A DNA stretch of 64,000 bases from Petaurus breviceps papuanus (GCA_028583685.1 JAMXIF010000073.1:10908653-10972652), one strand, 5' to 3'; positions 23,216 through 35,634 are shown, numbered from the stretch's first letter. Notes: a model not told the origin generated them from the letters alone. Numbers and translations: made by a program.

Positions 23216-24810
23216 CACATAGTGAAAGGTCCCCAACAGAGAATTAATTTTAGAATACTTTCAGAGAGCCAGAAACAATTAAGCAAAGTTTAATGATTTC
23301 TCTTCCAGTCAGAGTTTTCCTGCCTTTTCGGGTGAATCCTCAGATAAATCAACACATAATTCATTTTTTATATTATTTCTTTTTTATTTCCTTCTCTTGC
23401 AACCACATTACTCTTGGATCTTTTGATCTTACTATTCATTTTCAAAATTTCCTGGGCCTAGTTAACCTCTCAACTCTTTTATCTTTCCACTTATTTTGCA
23501 AATCAAAACAACTAATTATTCCTCTGACCTAGTTTTCCCAGTGTAATGTAATTACATATACCTGGATGAATCCCTTTCTCCAATTTTACTACACTGCTTC
23601 CCTTTTCCCTTTCAAAGAGGCCCCAAATGCCTGCTTTCTTAATTTTTCTTATTACCTATTGTGACATTTACCCTCTACATCCAAATTCAAATATACTACT
23701 AAAACCTATGTCTAATAAAAATGTTCCCACTGGGTTTGTTTGTATCAAGATATTTATCTTTCTTGTGCTAAATTACACTTCCCTAAATCTATCTTGATGT
23801 TGACTTTTGTAGAATATAACCAGCAGGCACCAGTCTTAATTTATTTGATAAAGAGTTTAGCATAGCCAGTGTGAGAGCTCAATAGATATAACTTCTTACC
23901 TTTTTTGCAAGGTTAGAATGTCTCCTATACCCCCATCTGAAGAAAAGTTGAACTGTCATACAGAGAATAAGAGCAAGACAGAGACCTGGGTTCAAGGTAA
24001 ATTTAGGTGTGGATTTATCGATCAAAAGAGCTACTGCTTAGAGTATACACTCAAATCAGGCGGCCCCAAATGAGGGTCTATACGATGCTTATAAAGGCAA
24101 AACCCATAAAAACCACAATTGGGGAGGCGAGCTAGCATAAGCAAAGACGTACAGAAAGCCAAGAACAGACATTGGTTAGATCTGTAGCTCAGGGCTAATT
24201 TGGGAAAATGGCACAAGGGTACAAGGGCAAAGCCTTCTGGTGACAGGGGTCCCTCCTAGAACAGGGTGGAGGGCACAGAGGGAGTGGAATTCCCCAGAAC
24301 AGGCTGGGGTCATGGAACAGGCCAGGGTCATATTCTGGGTGAAGGGTGTGGGGGACCCTGCTTGCTCAGCATTCTGGGTGGGGACCTTGCTTGGTCAGCA
24401 TCCCAGAACAGGGTGGTCTCTTACATGAGATAGACTTGCCCCATGATCTTTGTATAGACTTTCACCATGAGCCTTATACTAAATGCTGCTTCAAGGCTTA
24501 CTGATTTAGGGAAGTGCTAATTCAGGGAAAGATAAGGGGGCAGGGGACCTTGCCTCGGGTAATTCACTGTTACCCAGGACTACACTTTTAAGCTATTACA
24601 AGTGGTTATAGGGTTTAGGTTAGAGACAAAGACAAATATAAAGAGGCTTAATGGTGGGCTTCAAATTAGGTGGCATGTGATTTGGGTTTGGGTACAAAAG
24701 AACAACACCTAGATGATAGAGCAAATTGATGTGGTTTGGGGTTACTGGGCACCCTGAAATGAACCTTCTTCCAGTCAAGGGACAGTTTATTGTAACACCA
24801 ATAGGAGTGA

Positions 24811-24892
24811 CTTCCTTCCTTCCTTCCTTCCTTCCTTCCTTCCTTCCTTCCTTCCTTCCTTCCTTCCTTCCTCCCTCCCTCCCTTCCTTCCT
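24811..24892. repeat. (TTCC)n microsatellite
   Basis: About 16 TTCC units followed by CTCC units. It abuts the 3' end of the reverse SINE next to it, so it probably grew from that SINE's tail. Confidence 0.95.
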
Positions 24893-25040
24893 TGCTGTTT
24901 GGAAGGGAGAAGGTAGGGCAATTGGGGTTAAGTGACTTGCCCAAGATCACACAGCTAGTTTTTGTATTAAGTGTCTGAGGCTGGATTTGAGCTCAGGTTC
25001 TCTGGACTCCAGAGTTGGTGCTCTATTCACTGTGCCCCAG
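24893..25040 (-). mobile_element. tRNA-derived SINE, CAATTGCCCT type
   Basis: GGGCAATTGGGGTTAAGTGA, CACACAGCTAGTTTTTGTAT and GGACTCCAGAGTTGGTGCTC. The 3' end is joined to the (TTCC)n tract. Confidence 0.85.
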
Positions 25041-25849
25041 ATGAGATTCTTAATGGGAGTGAGACTGATGCTTATGTACAAAAAGGACAGTGAAAGGACA
25101 GTCAAGTAAGCCAATTAAGTGATCTAGGTGGGCTGGGCTGGGCCAGATCTTGGGTGAAGGTGCCAGTGATCTGGGTTGCTGAGATGTATGGGAAAATTCA
25201 GGGACTGGATTGCTTTCGAAGACATGGTCTTTTCCTTTCAGGGGTCCAGGTCCCATCGCCCCATCAAAATCATAATAGGAAAAAAGCACAGGACATCCTG
25301 CTAGTCACTCCAGTCAAATTAACTTATGAGGGTACTAACATCAAAATGATTAATTTTGTCCACATTTAAATGAACCAAATTAATTAATGGAGAAGAATTA
25401 ATTGCTTACATGTTGAGACAGAAAAATTTCAGTTGTCTCTGCTACCCTTAAGAAACTACTATGAATTGGAGAGTATTCAGCTCTTAGACAGTGACCAATC
25501 ATAAATGGATTAAAGTTTTTCAAGTTAGAGGGCTGAAAAGAGAAAAATAGAAAGGAAGAAAGATGGAATGGAAAAATGAGTCAATTTATTGGTCTTCTGA
25601 ATCTACTTAATACTACAAAGATAGAAAGAAGACCAAAGATCTGATAATGAGTTGTATGATTCAGACAATTTTTTTCTTATTGGCCCCTGGAATGAATTGT
25701 CTCTTTCTCTTAGCCTAGGGTTATATTTGACTTGGGATAAAGTTGAGGGCACTGCTTTATCTCACATGCTCTCTGGAGAGAAACAAACAAAAGTCTGAAT
25801 CAACCAGTTGCATAAAGTTTTCCTTCTGGATCACAAAGAAAAATTTATT

Positions 25850-26110
25850 TTTTACTTTTTGCTTAGTAGCATTCCCTGTTTGATGGGTATGTAGTTTGTT
25901 TCCAAATCTTTGCTTCTAAAAAATGTTGCTATACATATTTTGGTGCATTTCTATCTTTGACTTCCTTGGAGTCTGCCTCTGCCTAGTTATGGGATCTTTG
26001 GCTCAAAGGAAATGGGTGTTTTAGACGTGTTTAACACAACTTTAAATTGCTTTCTGGAAAGGATGGATCAATATTCAGTTTCACCAACATTGTATCAGTA
26101 TGCCTATCTT
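25850..26110 (-). mobile_element. L1 LINE 3' fragment, antisense, diverged
   Basis: GATGGGTATGTAGTTTGTTTCC, GGGATCTTTGGCTCAAAGGA and TTCAGTTTCACCAACATTGT follow the antisense L1 order with high divergence. Confidence 0.55.
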
Positions 26111-26964
26111 TCTATAATCCCTTCAAATACCAAAGAAGCAGATTTCCTCTGAAAAAGCACTCCTTGTCCTGTTCTCTTTCCCCCTTACAATGCCTGCCAA
26201 AGCTGCTGGTGGCAGTATTTGTACCTGTGCACAAAAAAAGTCAATATTTGTTATTCACAAATTGAGCAACTCTTTTCTTACTTTTTTTTTTAATTTAAGA
26301 GAGCATTTTCTAAGACAATATCCCTTTGATCCACAGTAGTCAAGTAAGTTATTAGGTCAGTCAATATACCAAGAGCCCCAAGAACCCTGTCCAGTAATTC
26401 AAACCCTTCTATAAATGTGGCAAAAGTTTATAGGGTGGGAGAAAAATGGACTAACATCACTCTTTGGGCTCAGGGCAGTGCTGACAACAGTGTTGTGGAT
26501 TATACAGCTCCGTTGTATTTTTTCATCCTCGACTTAAAAACTTGAAATTCAGGATTTTTGTTATTTGAAAAAGGGTTGATTTTCTGATTTCTCATGGCTG
26601 CTCCCATTTCAACCAATGTTTGGGTCAGCTTTGTGTTTTTTCTACTTAGACTTGGGAACTGGATAAGTAACTGATTATGTTTTTCAGTCAAAACAGCTCA
26701 GATTACTTTCCTTCTTTGTGTCAACCACTTGATGTCAGCATATCTACAGGACCTGATAATTAAACATAAACTAGAACATAATCTGTAAAATTTAGGTTTA
26801 TTGAGTGCTATTGTCTCATTATTCAGCAAGGTCTAGTGTAGGGGGTTCTTAGCATGTGGGTTGTGGGAGAACTAGACAGGGTCTTCAAAATCATATATAA
26901 ATCAGCTGGCTCATTAAATGACTCAGTATAATAAATAAGCTAACATTGCCTAAGTTTCTTTCTA

Positions 26965-27215
26965 ACAATAACAGTAATAGCTAACATTTATAAAGCACTT
27001 TAAAAGCTTTATGAATATGTAATTTCATCCTTGAAACAACCCTGGGAGTTTATCATTATCTCCATTTTTCAGATGAGGAAACTGAGGCTGAGACAGGTCA
27101 AATGACTTGCCCAGGATTACATAGCTGACGAGTGTCTGAAGCAGGATTTGAACTCAGGTCTTCCTGACTCCAGGTTCAGTGCTCTAATCTACGGTACCAT
27201 TTAACTGCTATTCCA
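26965..27215 (-). repeat. MIR-type CORE-SINE
   Basis: ACAGTAATAGCTAACATTTA, TTTTTCAGATGAGGAAACTG and GACTCCAGGTTCAGTGCTCT, reverse orientation. 26111-26964 shows no feature. Confidence 0.7.
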
Positions 27216-27540
27216 GCTCTAAATAGATTGATCATAATATGTCTTGAACATGTTCAAGTATCTCTAGGCTCATTATTCCAGAGGTAAAGTAAAGAGAATG
27301 GTGGAGGGTCTTATCTAGTCCCTTTTGAATGTGCCCCTCACAGCTATACAACTAATCAAAAAGACTCCTGCAGACTGCAACCAGGCTCCAGAATGTTCCA
27401 AAGTCTTTCCAGAACACTTCCAGTACAAGTCACCTCAACTCTCCAGGAAGCAGGTTTTGTTCCACATAGGGGAATTGCATTAGTGGCACTCTGGGCATAC
27501 TGAGAAGGACTGGGCTCCCAGGCCAGTCCCCCATTACAAA

Positions 27541-27690
27541 ATAAATGAATTACTAAATTTTTTAAACTATATTTAAAAAATATTTTATATACTATATAAT
27601 ATATCTGTGTTATATATTATATCATATTTATATAATATATTAAAACCTACTATATTTTTACTATATTTTCAAATACATGTTATGATACTC
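27541..27690. repeat. AT-rich low-complexity stretch
   Basis: Dense TATATTATATAAATATA motifs able to fold on themselves. 27216-27540 shows nothing else. Confidence 0.7.
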
Positions 27691-27779
27691 AAAATACAGA
27701 TTCATTTGGAAGCAATACTGAATCCATAGTAGCTTTTTACCACTAAGAAATACTCAAAAAGTTCCAGTGACTCCTTATT

Positions 27780-28200
27780 CTGAGGACAAAATTAAAACTC
27801 CTCTCTTTGGAGCCCTTTACAATGTAGGCTTCAACCTACCTTTCCAAGTTTATTGAATAGTACTTTCCTTCATATACTCTATTTCTCAGCCAAATTGGGT
27901 TACATACTGTTCACTGTCCATAACATTTATCTCCCATCTCTGTGCCTTTTTGAGTGCCCCTTTCCTGAAATGCACCTCCACCTCACTTCCACCCCACTCG
28001 TTTCCTTCAAGGCTCAGCTTAAGTGGAACCTTCTATAGGAAGTCTTTCTCAGTCTCTGCAGCTGCTAGAGCCTTCTCTAAGATCACCTCCCAGTTATTGT
28101 GTGGGAATTTGATTATTTACATGTGCGCTTCCTCACTAGAATGTAAACTCCTTGAGGATAGGGACTATTTTATTTTACTTTGTAAATAAAATTGGTTAAA
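27780..28200 (+). repeat. L2-type LINE 3' end
   Basis: CTTCAAGGCTCAGCTTAAGT, CTTCTATAGGAAGTCTTTCT and TAGAATGTAAACTCCTTGAG are in L2 3' order. This is the longest L2 copy in the window. Confidence 0.7.
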
Positions 28201-28225
28201 AAAAGTTTGTCGATTGATCTTTGTA

Positions 28226-28572
28226 CAGTTATCCCTTTCATATTGCTTCTCCCTCTCCAAATCTGGAAAATCTGCATAAAATTTTTTGCTTCTTCCTTCT
28301 TATGAGAGGTCTGAATATTTTTTTCTTTTTTTAATGGGGTGTTTACAGTCCCTAATTGTAGAATTTGGGTTAAGTATTTGGTCTTAGGCTATATTATACA
28401 ACACTATACATATATTTTGTGCATTTCTGAGTTTCTAAAACTTTTCTGTGTCATCTGCTGGCCTTTGTATGTCATCTTTGGCTTCCACAAAATTCCCATT
28501 TAATTTCTTATGCTGACCTGTGATATATTGAAATTGTGATGGGGGAAAATTGCAATGTAAAAGGGACAACTC
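28226..28572. mobile_element. Non-autonomous Tigger-like DNA transposon
   Basis: The left end CAGTTATCCCTTTCATATTG is the imperfect inverse of the right end CAATGTAAAAGGGACAACTC, and TA precedes the left end. The interior (GGCCTTTGTATGTCATCT) is shared with 60263-60574. No transposase. Confidence 0.65.
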
Positions 28573-28607
28573 TATATGTTGTTTCATCAATAGAATGTAA
28601 GCTCCTT

Positions 28608-28757
28608 GGGGCAACTAGGTGGCACAGTGAATAGAGCATGGGCCCTGGAGTTGGGAGGAACTGAGTTCAAATCCACCCTCAGACACTTAACACAAAAACT
28701 AGCTATGTGACCTTGGGCAAGTCACTTAATCCCAATTGCCCTCCAAAAAAAAAAGCA
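28608..28757 (+). mobile_element. tRNA-derived SINE, CAATTGCCCT type
   Basis: Inserted into an L2 3' end. AGAATGTAAGCTCCTTG is duplicated on both sides (about 28592 and 28758) after an A-run. Confidence 0.9.
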
Positions 28758-28944
28758 GAATGTAAGCTCCTTGAGAACAGAATTGTTTAATTTTTGTCTT
28801 TAACTCCGAAGTACATAGTATATTGCCTAACACTATGTTAATATTGGCAAATGCTTATTGAGTTGAATTAATCATGTATTTTAGTAGCCAGCAAATAGTA
28901 ATTCTTTGGAAGTCTGCCAGAAGAGATCCTCATCCTTGAAGGTG

Positions 28945-29210
28945 GATAGCTAGGTGGGAAAGTGGATAGAGTGCCTGGACTGGAATCAGGAGGACTCATC
29001 TTCTTGAGTTCAAATCTGACTTCAGACACTTGCTAGCTGTGTGACTCTGGGCAAGTCATTTAACCCTCTTTGCCTCAGTTTCCTCATCTGTAAAATGAGC
29101 TGGAGAAGGAAATGGCAAATAATGCCAGTATCTTTGCCAAGAAAACCCCAAGTGGGTCATGAAGAGTGAGACACGACTGAAAACAGCTGAACCACAGCAA
29201 CGACATCCTT
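28945..29210 (+). mobile_element. tRNA-derived SINE with RTE/BovB-like tail
   Basis: Near-complete: GATAGCTAGGTGGGAAAGTG, CTGGGCAAGTCATTTAACCC, GAGAAGGAAATGGCAAATAA and GAGTGAGACACGACTGAAAA. Confidence 0.88.
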
Positions 29211-29214
29211 GAAG

Positions 29215-29420
29215 AGATTCCATTGGCCTAAGGAAAGGACAATTGACTGGGGGGTCAAGAGACCCAAGTGCTACTCCAGGCTCTGGTAGCGATTAGCTGT
29301 ATAACTGTGGGCAAGTCACTTTACTCCCCTCTTTGGGTCTCCATTTCTTCATCTGTAATTGGAGAGAGTTGGGTTAAATTATCTCCAAGGTCCTTTGCAA
29401 CTCTAAAATTGTATGGTTGC
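29215..29420 (+). repeat. MIR-type CORE-SINE
   Basis: ATTGACTGGGGGGTCAAGAG, ACTGTGGGCAAGTCACTTTA, TTCTTCATCTGTAATTGGAG. Plus orientation. Confidence 0.65.
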
Positions 29421-29834
29421 TAAGCAGATTTCCAGCTCCAAGATAATATAATTTTTATATCACCATCAAAACCTTTTTCTACGAATAGGATGTTTCTCTG
29501 TCTAAAGCACTGAAGACAGATCATTGTTGGTCATTTGGGAGGCCCTCTGGGAAGGAGTTACCATAAATTTCTTCTGAAACTCATTCAATTAAATAAACAA
29601 TTATTGCATACTTACTATGTGGAAGGCATTGAGGATAAAAAGAGGAAAAAAAAGACCTCTCCCTGTTTTCACAAAGTTTACATTCTATTGGTGGGATGTG
29701 ACAAATACATAGAGAATTTTAGAATTTGATAGAAGCAGAAGAATTAGACTTACATCTCTCCAACTTCCAACTTTAAGCTAATGCTGGTCTATCTAGCCTC
29801 AATGGAGGCAGAGAACAGCTCATCATATTAATAA

Positions 29835-30040
29835 TAATAGCTAGCATTTTATTCTCACAACAACCCTGAGAGGCAACTGCTTTTATCCCCATTTTACAGA
29901 TAAGGAAACCGAGGCAGAGAGCAGGTAAATGATTTGCCCAAAGTTACACACTAGTGAATTGTCTGAGGCCAGATTTGAACTCAGTCTAGTCTTCCTGAAT
30001 CCAAGTCCAGTGTTCTATCCACTACATCACTAATCTGTCT
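29835..30040 (-). repeat. MIR-type CORE-SINE
   Basis: AATAGCTAGCATTTTATTCT, CCCATTTTACAGATAAGGAA and CCAGTGTTCTATCCACTACA, reverse orientation. Confidence 0.7.
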
Positions 30041-30389
30041 TTGCTGCATAATCTGCGCCATAATCTGCAAAGCAAATGTTTTGTTGTTGAACTATGAATC
30101 TTGTCTTATGGCTAAACAGTTCAATTTCCTTTTATAGTTCTTCTTCTTCTTCCTTCTCCCAGAGAGTTTGTTTCATAAGCAGCAACTTGAGTTGGAAGTT
30201 ATGCATCTAGTTTCTTTCCCTAATCCTCAAGGATTCAGAGCCCCCAGCAGTCACATTTACCCTACTCTGCCCCCCTATACCCATTAAATTATGGTAGAGT
30301 TTCCTGTTTAGAGATTGTTTCTCCAGGAAAAATTCCAACAGTTACTAAAGGAAGCAGTAAAATACCCTTGATATTTTTTTCTTTTTTTA

Positions 30390-30550
30390 AAAATAATTCT
30401 TTTTTGCTTTTTGGAGGGCAATTGGGGTTAAGTGACTTGCCCAAGGTCACAGGGCTAGTTTTTGTGTTAAGTATCTGAGTCCAGATTTGAACTCAGGTCC
30501 TCCTGACTCCAGGGCCAGTGCTCTATTCTCTGCACCACCTAGCTGCCCCC
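30390..30550 (-). mobile_element. tRNA-derived SINE, CAATTGCCCT type
   Basis: Reverse full-length copy from TTTTTTGCTTTTTGGAGGGC to CACCACCTAGCTGCCCCCTA. 30041-30389 and 30551-30844 show no further named feature. Confidence 0.9.
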
Positions 30551-31325
30551 TATCATTGATATATTAATATATCTATGATGGTTCTAACTCCAGGGATAAA
30601 AATGGCACCCCACCTCCTCCCTATACCCTTTTCCTCTCTGTGTCTCTTGTCCATGTCCTCCTGTAAATCTGCTACAGGGGGCCAAGCCAATGTATTTCAG
30701 ACTTACCTCTTGTCATTTTGTGGATGTCAGTGAAGGACGTGGGGTGCCCATCAATTGTCTCTCACTCTTACCAAATGACTGGTCCACTTTCTTTGCCATT
30801 CATGTAAGCCTTTGATGACATTCTGTGTACTGTTTCTGAGTTGCAATTTAAAAAAATTATATTTTATTTTTTCTAATTACATATAAAACAATTTTTAACA
30901 TTTATTTTTTTTTTAATTTTTGTTCCAAATTCTCTTTCTCTCCCCTCTCTCCTCCTTGAAATGGCAAGTAGTTTGACATAGATCATACATGTGCAGTCAT
31001 GCAAGACATATTTCCATATTAGCCATATTGCAAAAGAAAACACAGACCAAAAACCACCAAGAAAAATAAAGTTTAGAAAAGTATGCTTTGATCTGCTTCA
31101 GACTCCATCAGTTCTTTCTCTGGAAATGGATAGCATTTCTCTTCACAAGTCCTGCAGATTGTCTTGGATTATTGTATTTTTGAGAATAACTAAGTCATTC
31201 ACAGTTGAGCATTATTACAATATCTCTGTTACTGTGTACAATGTTCTCCTGGTTCTGCTTATTTTACTTTGTATAAGTTCATATAAATCTTCTCAGGTTT
31301 TTCTTAAATCATCCTACTTGTCATT

Positions 31326-31476
31326 GTTTTTATTTATTTTTTTTGGAGGGGGGTATGAAGGGCAATTGGGGTAAAGCAAATTGCCCAAGGTCACATGGCT
31401 AGTAAATGTTAAGTGTCTGAGGCTAGATCTGAACTCAAGTCCTCCTGACTCCAGGGCCAGTGCTCTATTTACCTCT
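31326..31476 (-). mobile_element. tRNA-derived SINE, CAATTGCCCT type
   Basis: Reverse copy with GGGCAATTGGGGTAAAGCAA and CCAGGGCCAGTGCTCTATTT. Flanked by TACTTGTCATT at 31315-31325 and 31477-31487. Confidence 0.9.
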
Positions 31477-31488
31477 TACTTGTCATTT

Positions 31489-31646
31489 CTTTTTTTTTTT
31501 TAAGCAACTGGGGTTAAGTAACTTGCTCAAGGTAACACGGCCAGGTGTTTCTGGGTGGGTGCTAAGTGTCTGAGCCTGGAATCGATCCCTAGGTCATCCC
31601 GACACTGGGGCCGGTGATCTTACTCGCTATGCTAACTGGCCACCCC
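31489..31646 (-). mobile_element. tRNA-derived SINE, second subfamily
   Basis: Reverse copy of the family at 48617 and 51139: AAGCAACTGGGGTTAAGTAA, GGCCAGGTGTTTCTGGGTGG and GGTCATCCCGACACTGGGGC. Flanked by TACTTGTCATTT at 31477-31488 and 31647-31658, so it reused the duplicated site of its neighbour. Confidence 0.88.
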
Positions 31647-31823
31647 TACTTGTCATTTCTTATAGCACAATAATATTCCATCACAATCGTGCCACAGCTT
31701 GTTCAGCCATTCCTTAATTAATAGGCATCCTCTCAATTTCCAATTCTTTAGCCACCACAAAAAGAGCTGCTATAAATGTTTTTGTATAAATGGATCTCCC
31801 CTTTTTAAATATTTTTGGGACAC

Positions 31824-34800
31824 TGTATTAGCAAGCACTCTAGCACACCCAGGATGTCCTGCTAGCACAGATTCTTTGATCTGCTTTTCTAAAGGAAAGA
31901 CAACTTTAAAGAGGTTAATAATCTTACTTTAATTACAGATAAGTAGAAAGAAGTGAGTATCCAAGAAAGAATCCAACAAATTGGGCTACTCTGAACAAAG
32001 TAATACAATCACCTACATACACCACCAGACCAGGAGAGCACCAACAATTGAGTAGTCAGGGAATCTGAGTCAGGCTACTGTCAAGTGAATCAAAAGGTCC
32101 TTCTCATGAGTGCATTGCTAAGGCAATATTCACAGCACTGATGGCGATTATAAATATTCTGGCATAGTTCTGAATTGCAAAATATAACAGACTCTCCATA
32201 GATGAGAGAGAAGTAAAACATTTATTCACACACCAGAAAGCCAAATCCTAACACCAGAAAACCAAATTCATCATAGCAACAAAGAAATCTATATTCAATA
32301 ACACTGTATAGAGCAACACCACCCCAAAGCCTTCCCACAAACAAACACTCACAAGCCTAGCTCTCTCCTTGCCTGAGTCCTCTCTCCTCCCCCCCATTCT
32401 AACTTCTCTGACTCTTAGCTTCCTCTGGACTCCCACCCATTCAGGAAACTCCTCTCAACACATGCTCCATGTGATTACATTTAGCTTATTAAGGGGCAGG
32501 GAAGATCTTCAAATTCCCTTAGGCCTATTAAGGGTCATTACAGTCAGCCTCAAGATCTTTCATGTCCCTTACACAGCAAAAATACATTAACAATACATTT
32601 CATTACATAGGCTAATGGGAGTTTAAGAATAACTGGTGTCAACAGAACTTTACAACAATATAACAGGGCTAACACAAAATAAACACATGAAATAATATCT
32701 TAGGGTGGAGTTTGAGCACAAGCACCCCATCATTCCCCCTTGAATGAATGGGGTTCAAATTCTTGGAGTAAGGAGGCAAAGGTCTCTTCTTCCATAGCTA
32801 TTTCCTGCTGAAATTGGACATAGAGCTGTCCCTGCCCCCAAGAGGTCCCATTCAGAGATCAGTTCTTTAGCTGGCATTTGAAGCTTGGTTGACCCAGATC
32901 CAAGAGTGACACATCATAGTTGTGGACAGGTGATGACATCTGTCTTAAGCTATCAAGCATATGCAGGTAGAGGGTACTAGGCCTGCAGAAAACAAACCTA
33001 GCAAACAAGTTTAACAGACAAAAAGCCAAAAAGAAACAAGTAGACAATAACCAGAAGCAGGGTAGATATAGGGTCTGCTTCTGGGGTCTGTGAACCCACT
33101 ATCATAGCCTTATTCATTGTTGTTTACTGTTTTCTAATTTGCAGTTTTGGGGGTCATCATTCTGGCTAGAGATATACTTTCTTTAATTTGAACTGGGGCC
33201 TAGCCAATTTCCTATTCTTCCTGTAGGTGTGACAAACTTGAACACAATATTTCAAGAGAATCTGTAGGGGCAGTTCTTACTTCCTTGCTCATTCTAATAT
33301 TAAGTCCCTTTTTGGGGTACATTTTGTATAGTTCATTAGTTGGAATGCCATCTATTTTCCCAAATCCTCCTCTTCTCTCAATAAAGCAGTAAACAATTAT
33401 TTTCTTGTCAATATATTTTGTCTTTGAATCCACTGGTTATTTAGTCTTCTCTCTTGAGGAAATTTATCTTTTTCCCTTTCCCCTAAGTTACCCAACCATG
33501 AAATCTTGTCCAGCACCTCCAAAAGAGGGTCCCCTATCTCCCCAATTAGTAGAGTCAGAATTAGGTACTTATAAGCAGGAGGAGCTGTCTTCACTATGAT
33601 ATTTCTATGAGAAACTGCTAAGGGGGTATTGGGATAAACCTCAGCATCTCCCATCATGATAGCAATTTTCATTACCTTCTCCTTTATCTTTCTCATATAG
33701 TCTGTAAGTGAATACCAGGGTCTATTTCCACCCGACCACATGGAGTCAGTGGGATACATTTTATTGCATCCCTCAGCAGATAAAGCTATCATATTGTTTA
33801 CCTCCTAGCATATGATTATCCCTAAAAGCTTGCTCTACAAAAGGATTCTGACTAATATCTAAAAATTTCAAGCAATCCATACTATCTACAGATACTTCTC
33901 CAGCTCCTTCATCACTGATTCTCACCATCCAAGACACTAAGATTCTCCCATCTTTTGGGTGAATCAACTTGATGTATCAGTGACCTGCTGAATGAAATCC
34001 TCAAGTATCTCCCTGAAGCCTGCATTTGACCCCAGTTCTCCTACTTTCTTCTTAGTAAAGAATGAACTTCTGCCTGAGAAGCCTTATCTAACATTGTTTC
34101 ATTTTCCTCCTACACATGCTTCTGGCAGTCATCATCAGCCTGTGCCAGAGTTGCATGCACCTTCCTTTTGCTAATTTTTTGCTTCTTTCTAGCTAAATAA
34201 GCAGAAAAATTCTCATGCAGACCAGCCAACTCCCAAGCCGTAATTTGTTTTCCTAACACCTGAGATCCTCTGGCTTGATCTCCCAAAGGAGAGCCCGAAC
34301 ACTAGCACAGAAAGTTTCTCATGCAAATCAGCTAACTTCCTTTCCACTTGAGCTTTCTCCTGCAGCAGTTTGTCTCTGCTTTTATATATATTATACAGTA
34401 ACCTGTTAGTAAAACCCAATATCTTCTACATACTCTTGCCAGTTCTTTCCCTGGTTTTATTGGTATTCCTTGCAAAGATCTTTCTAAATCTCTAGGTTCT
34501 CCCTTCTGTAGCCTTGTTTCCCAGTTTTCGCAGGGTCTGGTGCTTTTAGCCCATTCCCTTGCTAGGGAGGAAAAAGGTAAATTTTCCCATCCTGGGATAT
34601 TCATTTCTTCCTCTAAAGTCTTTCTGCCTCCAAATAGAGATCTGATACCTTTCAATCCCATCCTGTTCATGACACCAAATGTATCACCAAGGCAATATTC
34701 ACAGCACCAACAGCAACTATGAATATGCCAGCATAGTTCTGAATTGCAAAATATAAAAGACTCTCCATATAGAAGACAGAAGGAAAACCTTTATCTAGAC

Positions 34801-35469
34801 ACCAGAAAGCCAAATTCTAATGCCAGAAAATTGAATTCATTATAGCAACAACGAAATCTATACACAATAACACTGCAGAGAGCAACACCATTGCAAAGCC
34901 TTTGCACAAGCAAACACTTACAAGCCTAGCTGTCTCCTTGCCTCTGTCCTCTCTTCTTTCTCTATTCTAACTGCTCTGACTCCCATCTTCCTCTGGGCTC
35001 TGCTCCACCCATTCAGCAAGCTCCTCCCTCCACAGGCTCCATGTAATTACATTCATTTAAGGAACAGGGGAGATCTTCAAATTACCATTACCATTACAAT
35101 GAGAGAACCCCCAAAGTAAAATTTCACCTCAAAATATCTATACACTTTTGTCTAATAGGCTCAGAGCCAGAAGGCATCATAACCCTCATGACTCAGTGCC
35201 TAATTAGCTTAGTACCAAAAGGTATAAAAGCCTTCCTACAAGCAAGCCTTCCCTAAGCAAGCTCCTCCTTAGGCAAATTCCTCCCCCAATGGGCTTTATG
35301 TGACTCAGGATGTATCACAGCTGTGAAAGCAGCAAGACACCTGTGATTGAAATACCTGTGTACCTTTAGACCTGGACACACTTGGTTCGTGTTTCAAGGG
35401 AAAGGGGGACATTGGTCACATAGGCCTCTGAATGGACAGGGAAGATCTTCCTATTTCATTAACATTGCA
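31824..35469 (-). mobile_element. Solo LTR (about 650 bases) interrupted by a retrovirus copy
   Basis: On the minus strand it starts TGCAATGTTAATGAAATAGG and ends AATACA, with GATAC (35470-35474) and GACAC (31819-31823) as a slightly diverged 5-base target duplication in the L1. Removing the inner element leaves about 650 bases. A fragment of the same family is at 51905-52052. Relic with no internal region of its own here. Confidence 0.7.
32111..35098 (-). mobile_element. Endogenous retrovirus relic, class II-like, two LTRs
   Basis: On the minus strand: 5' LTR about 34680-35098 starting TGTAATGG, internal part about 32640-34680, 3' LTR 32111 to about 32640. The 5-base target duplication ATGAG is intact at 32106-32110 and 35099-35103. 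After the 5' LTR a primer-binding-like TGGTGTCATGAACAGGATGG resembles the lysine-tRNA type. The internal part is about 2 kb, much shorter than a whole retrovirus, and carries only gag-like remnants. It is broken and the two LTRs are visibly diverged, so it is not recent. A related solo LTR is at 44912. Confidence 0.75.
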
Positions 35470-35634
35470 GATACAGACCTAGTAGTGGCATTTCTGGGTC
35501 AAAGGCTACAAGTTTATAGCCCTTTGGGCATAGTTCTAAGTTGCTCTCAAGAATGATTGGGACACTTTGTATAATATTTTATAGATAACAAGAGATTTTA
35601 TGTATCTTGGTATGCAAGTTATTTAGTCCTTACT

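Larger units (their letters stand above)
24000..25290. other. Unidentified, GC-richer block, possibly an old LTR-type repeat
   Basis: The block is more GC-rich than its surroundings and has internal short repeats near 24290-24420 (GAACAGGCTGGGGTCAT, then GAACAGGCCAGGGTCAT; TTCTGGGTG twice). It is interrupted by the (TTCC)n tract and a SINE. No open frame of interest and no named family. Confidence 0.3.
30845..35585 (-). mobile_element. L1 LINE 3' part, antisense, broken into four pieces by later insertions
   Basis: Pieces at about 30845-31325, 31477-31488, 31647-31823 and 35470-35585 read on in antisense L1 order. The last joins TTTTTGGGACAC at 31823 to GATACAGACCTAGTAGTGG at 35470, where related copies read GGGACACAGACCTAGTAATG without a break. 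Insertions are two SINEs and an LTR element that itself contains a retrovirus copy. Confidence 0.85.

Noticed and set aside
33397-34670. Minus-strand frames as host genes
   Set aside because: They lie in the internal region of the retrovirus relic between its LTRs and are gag-like remnants.
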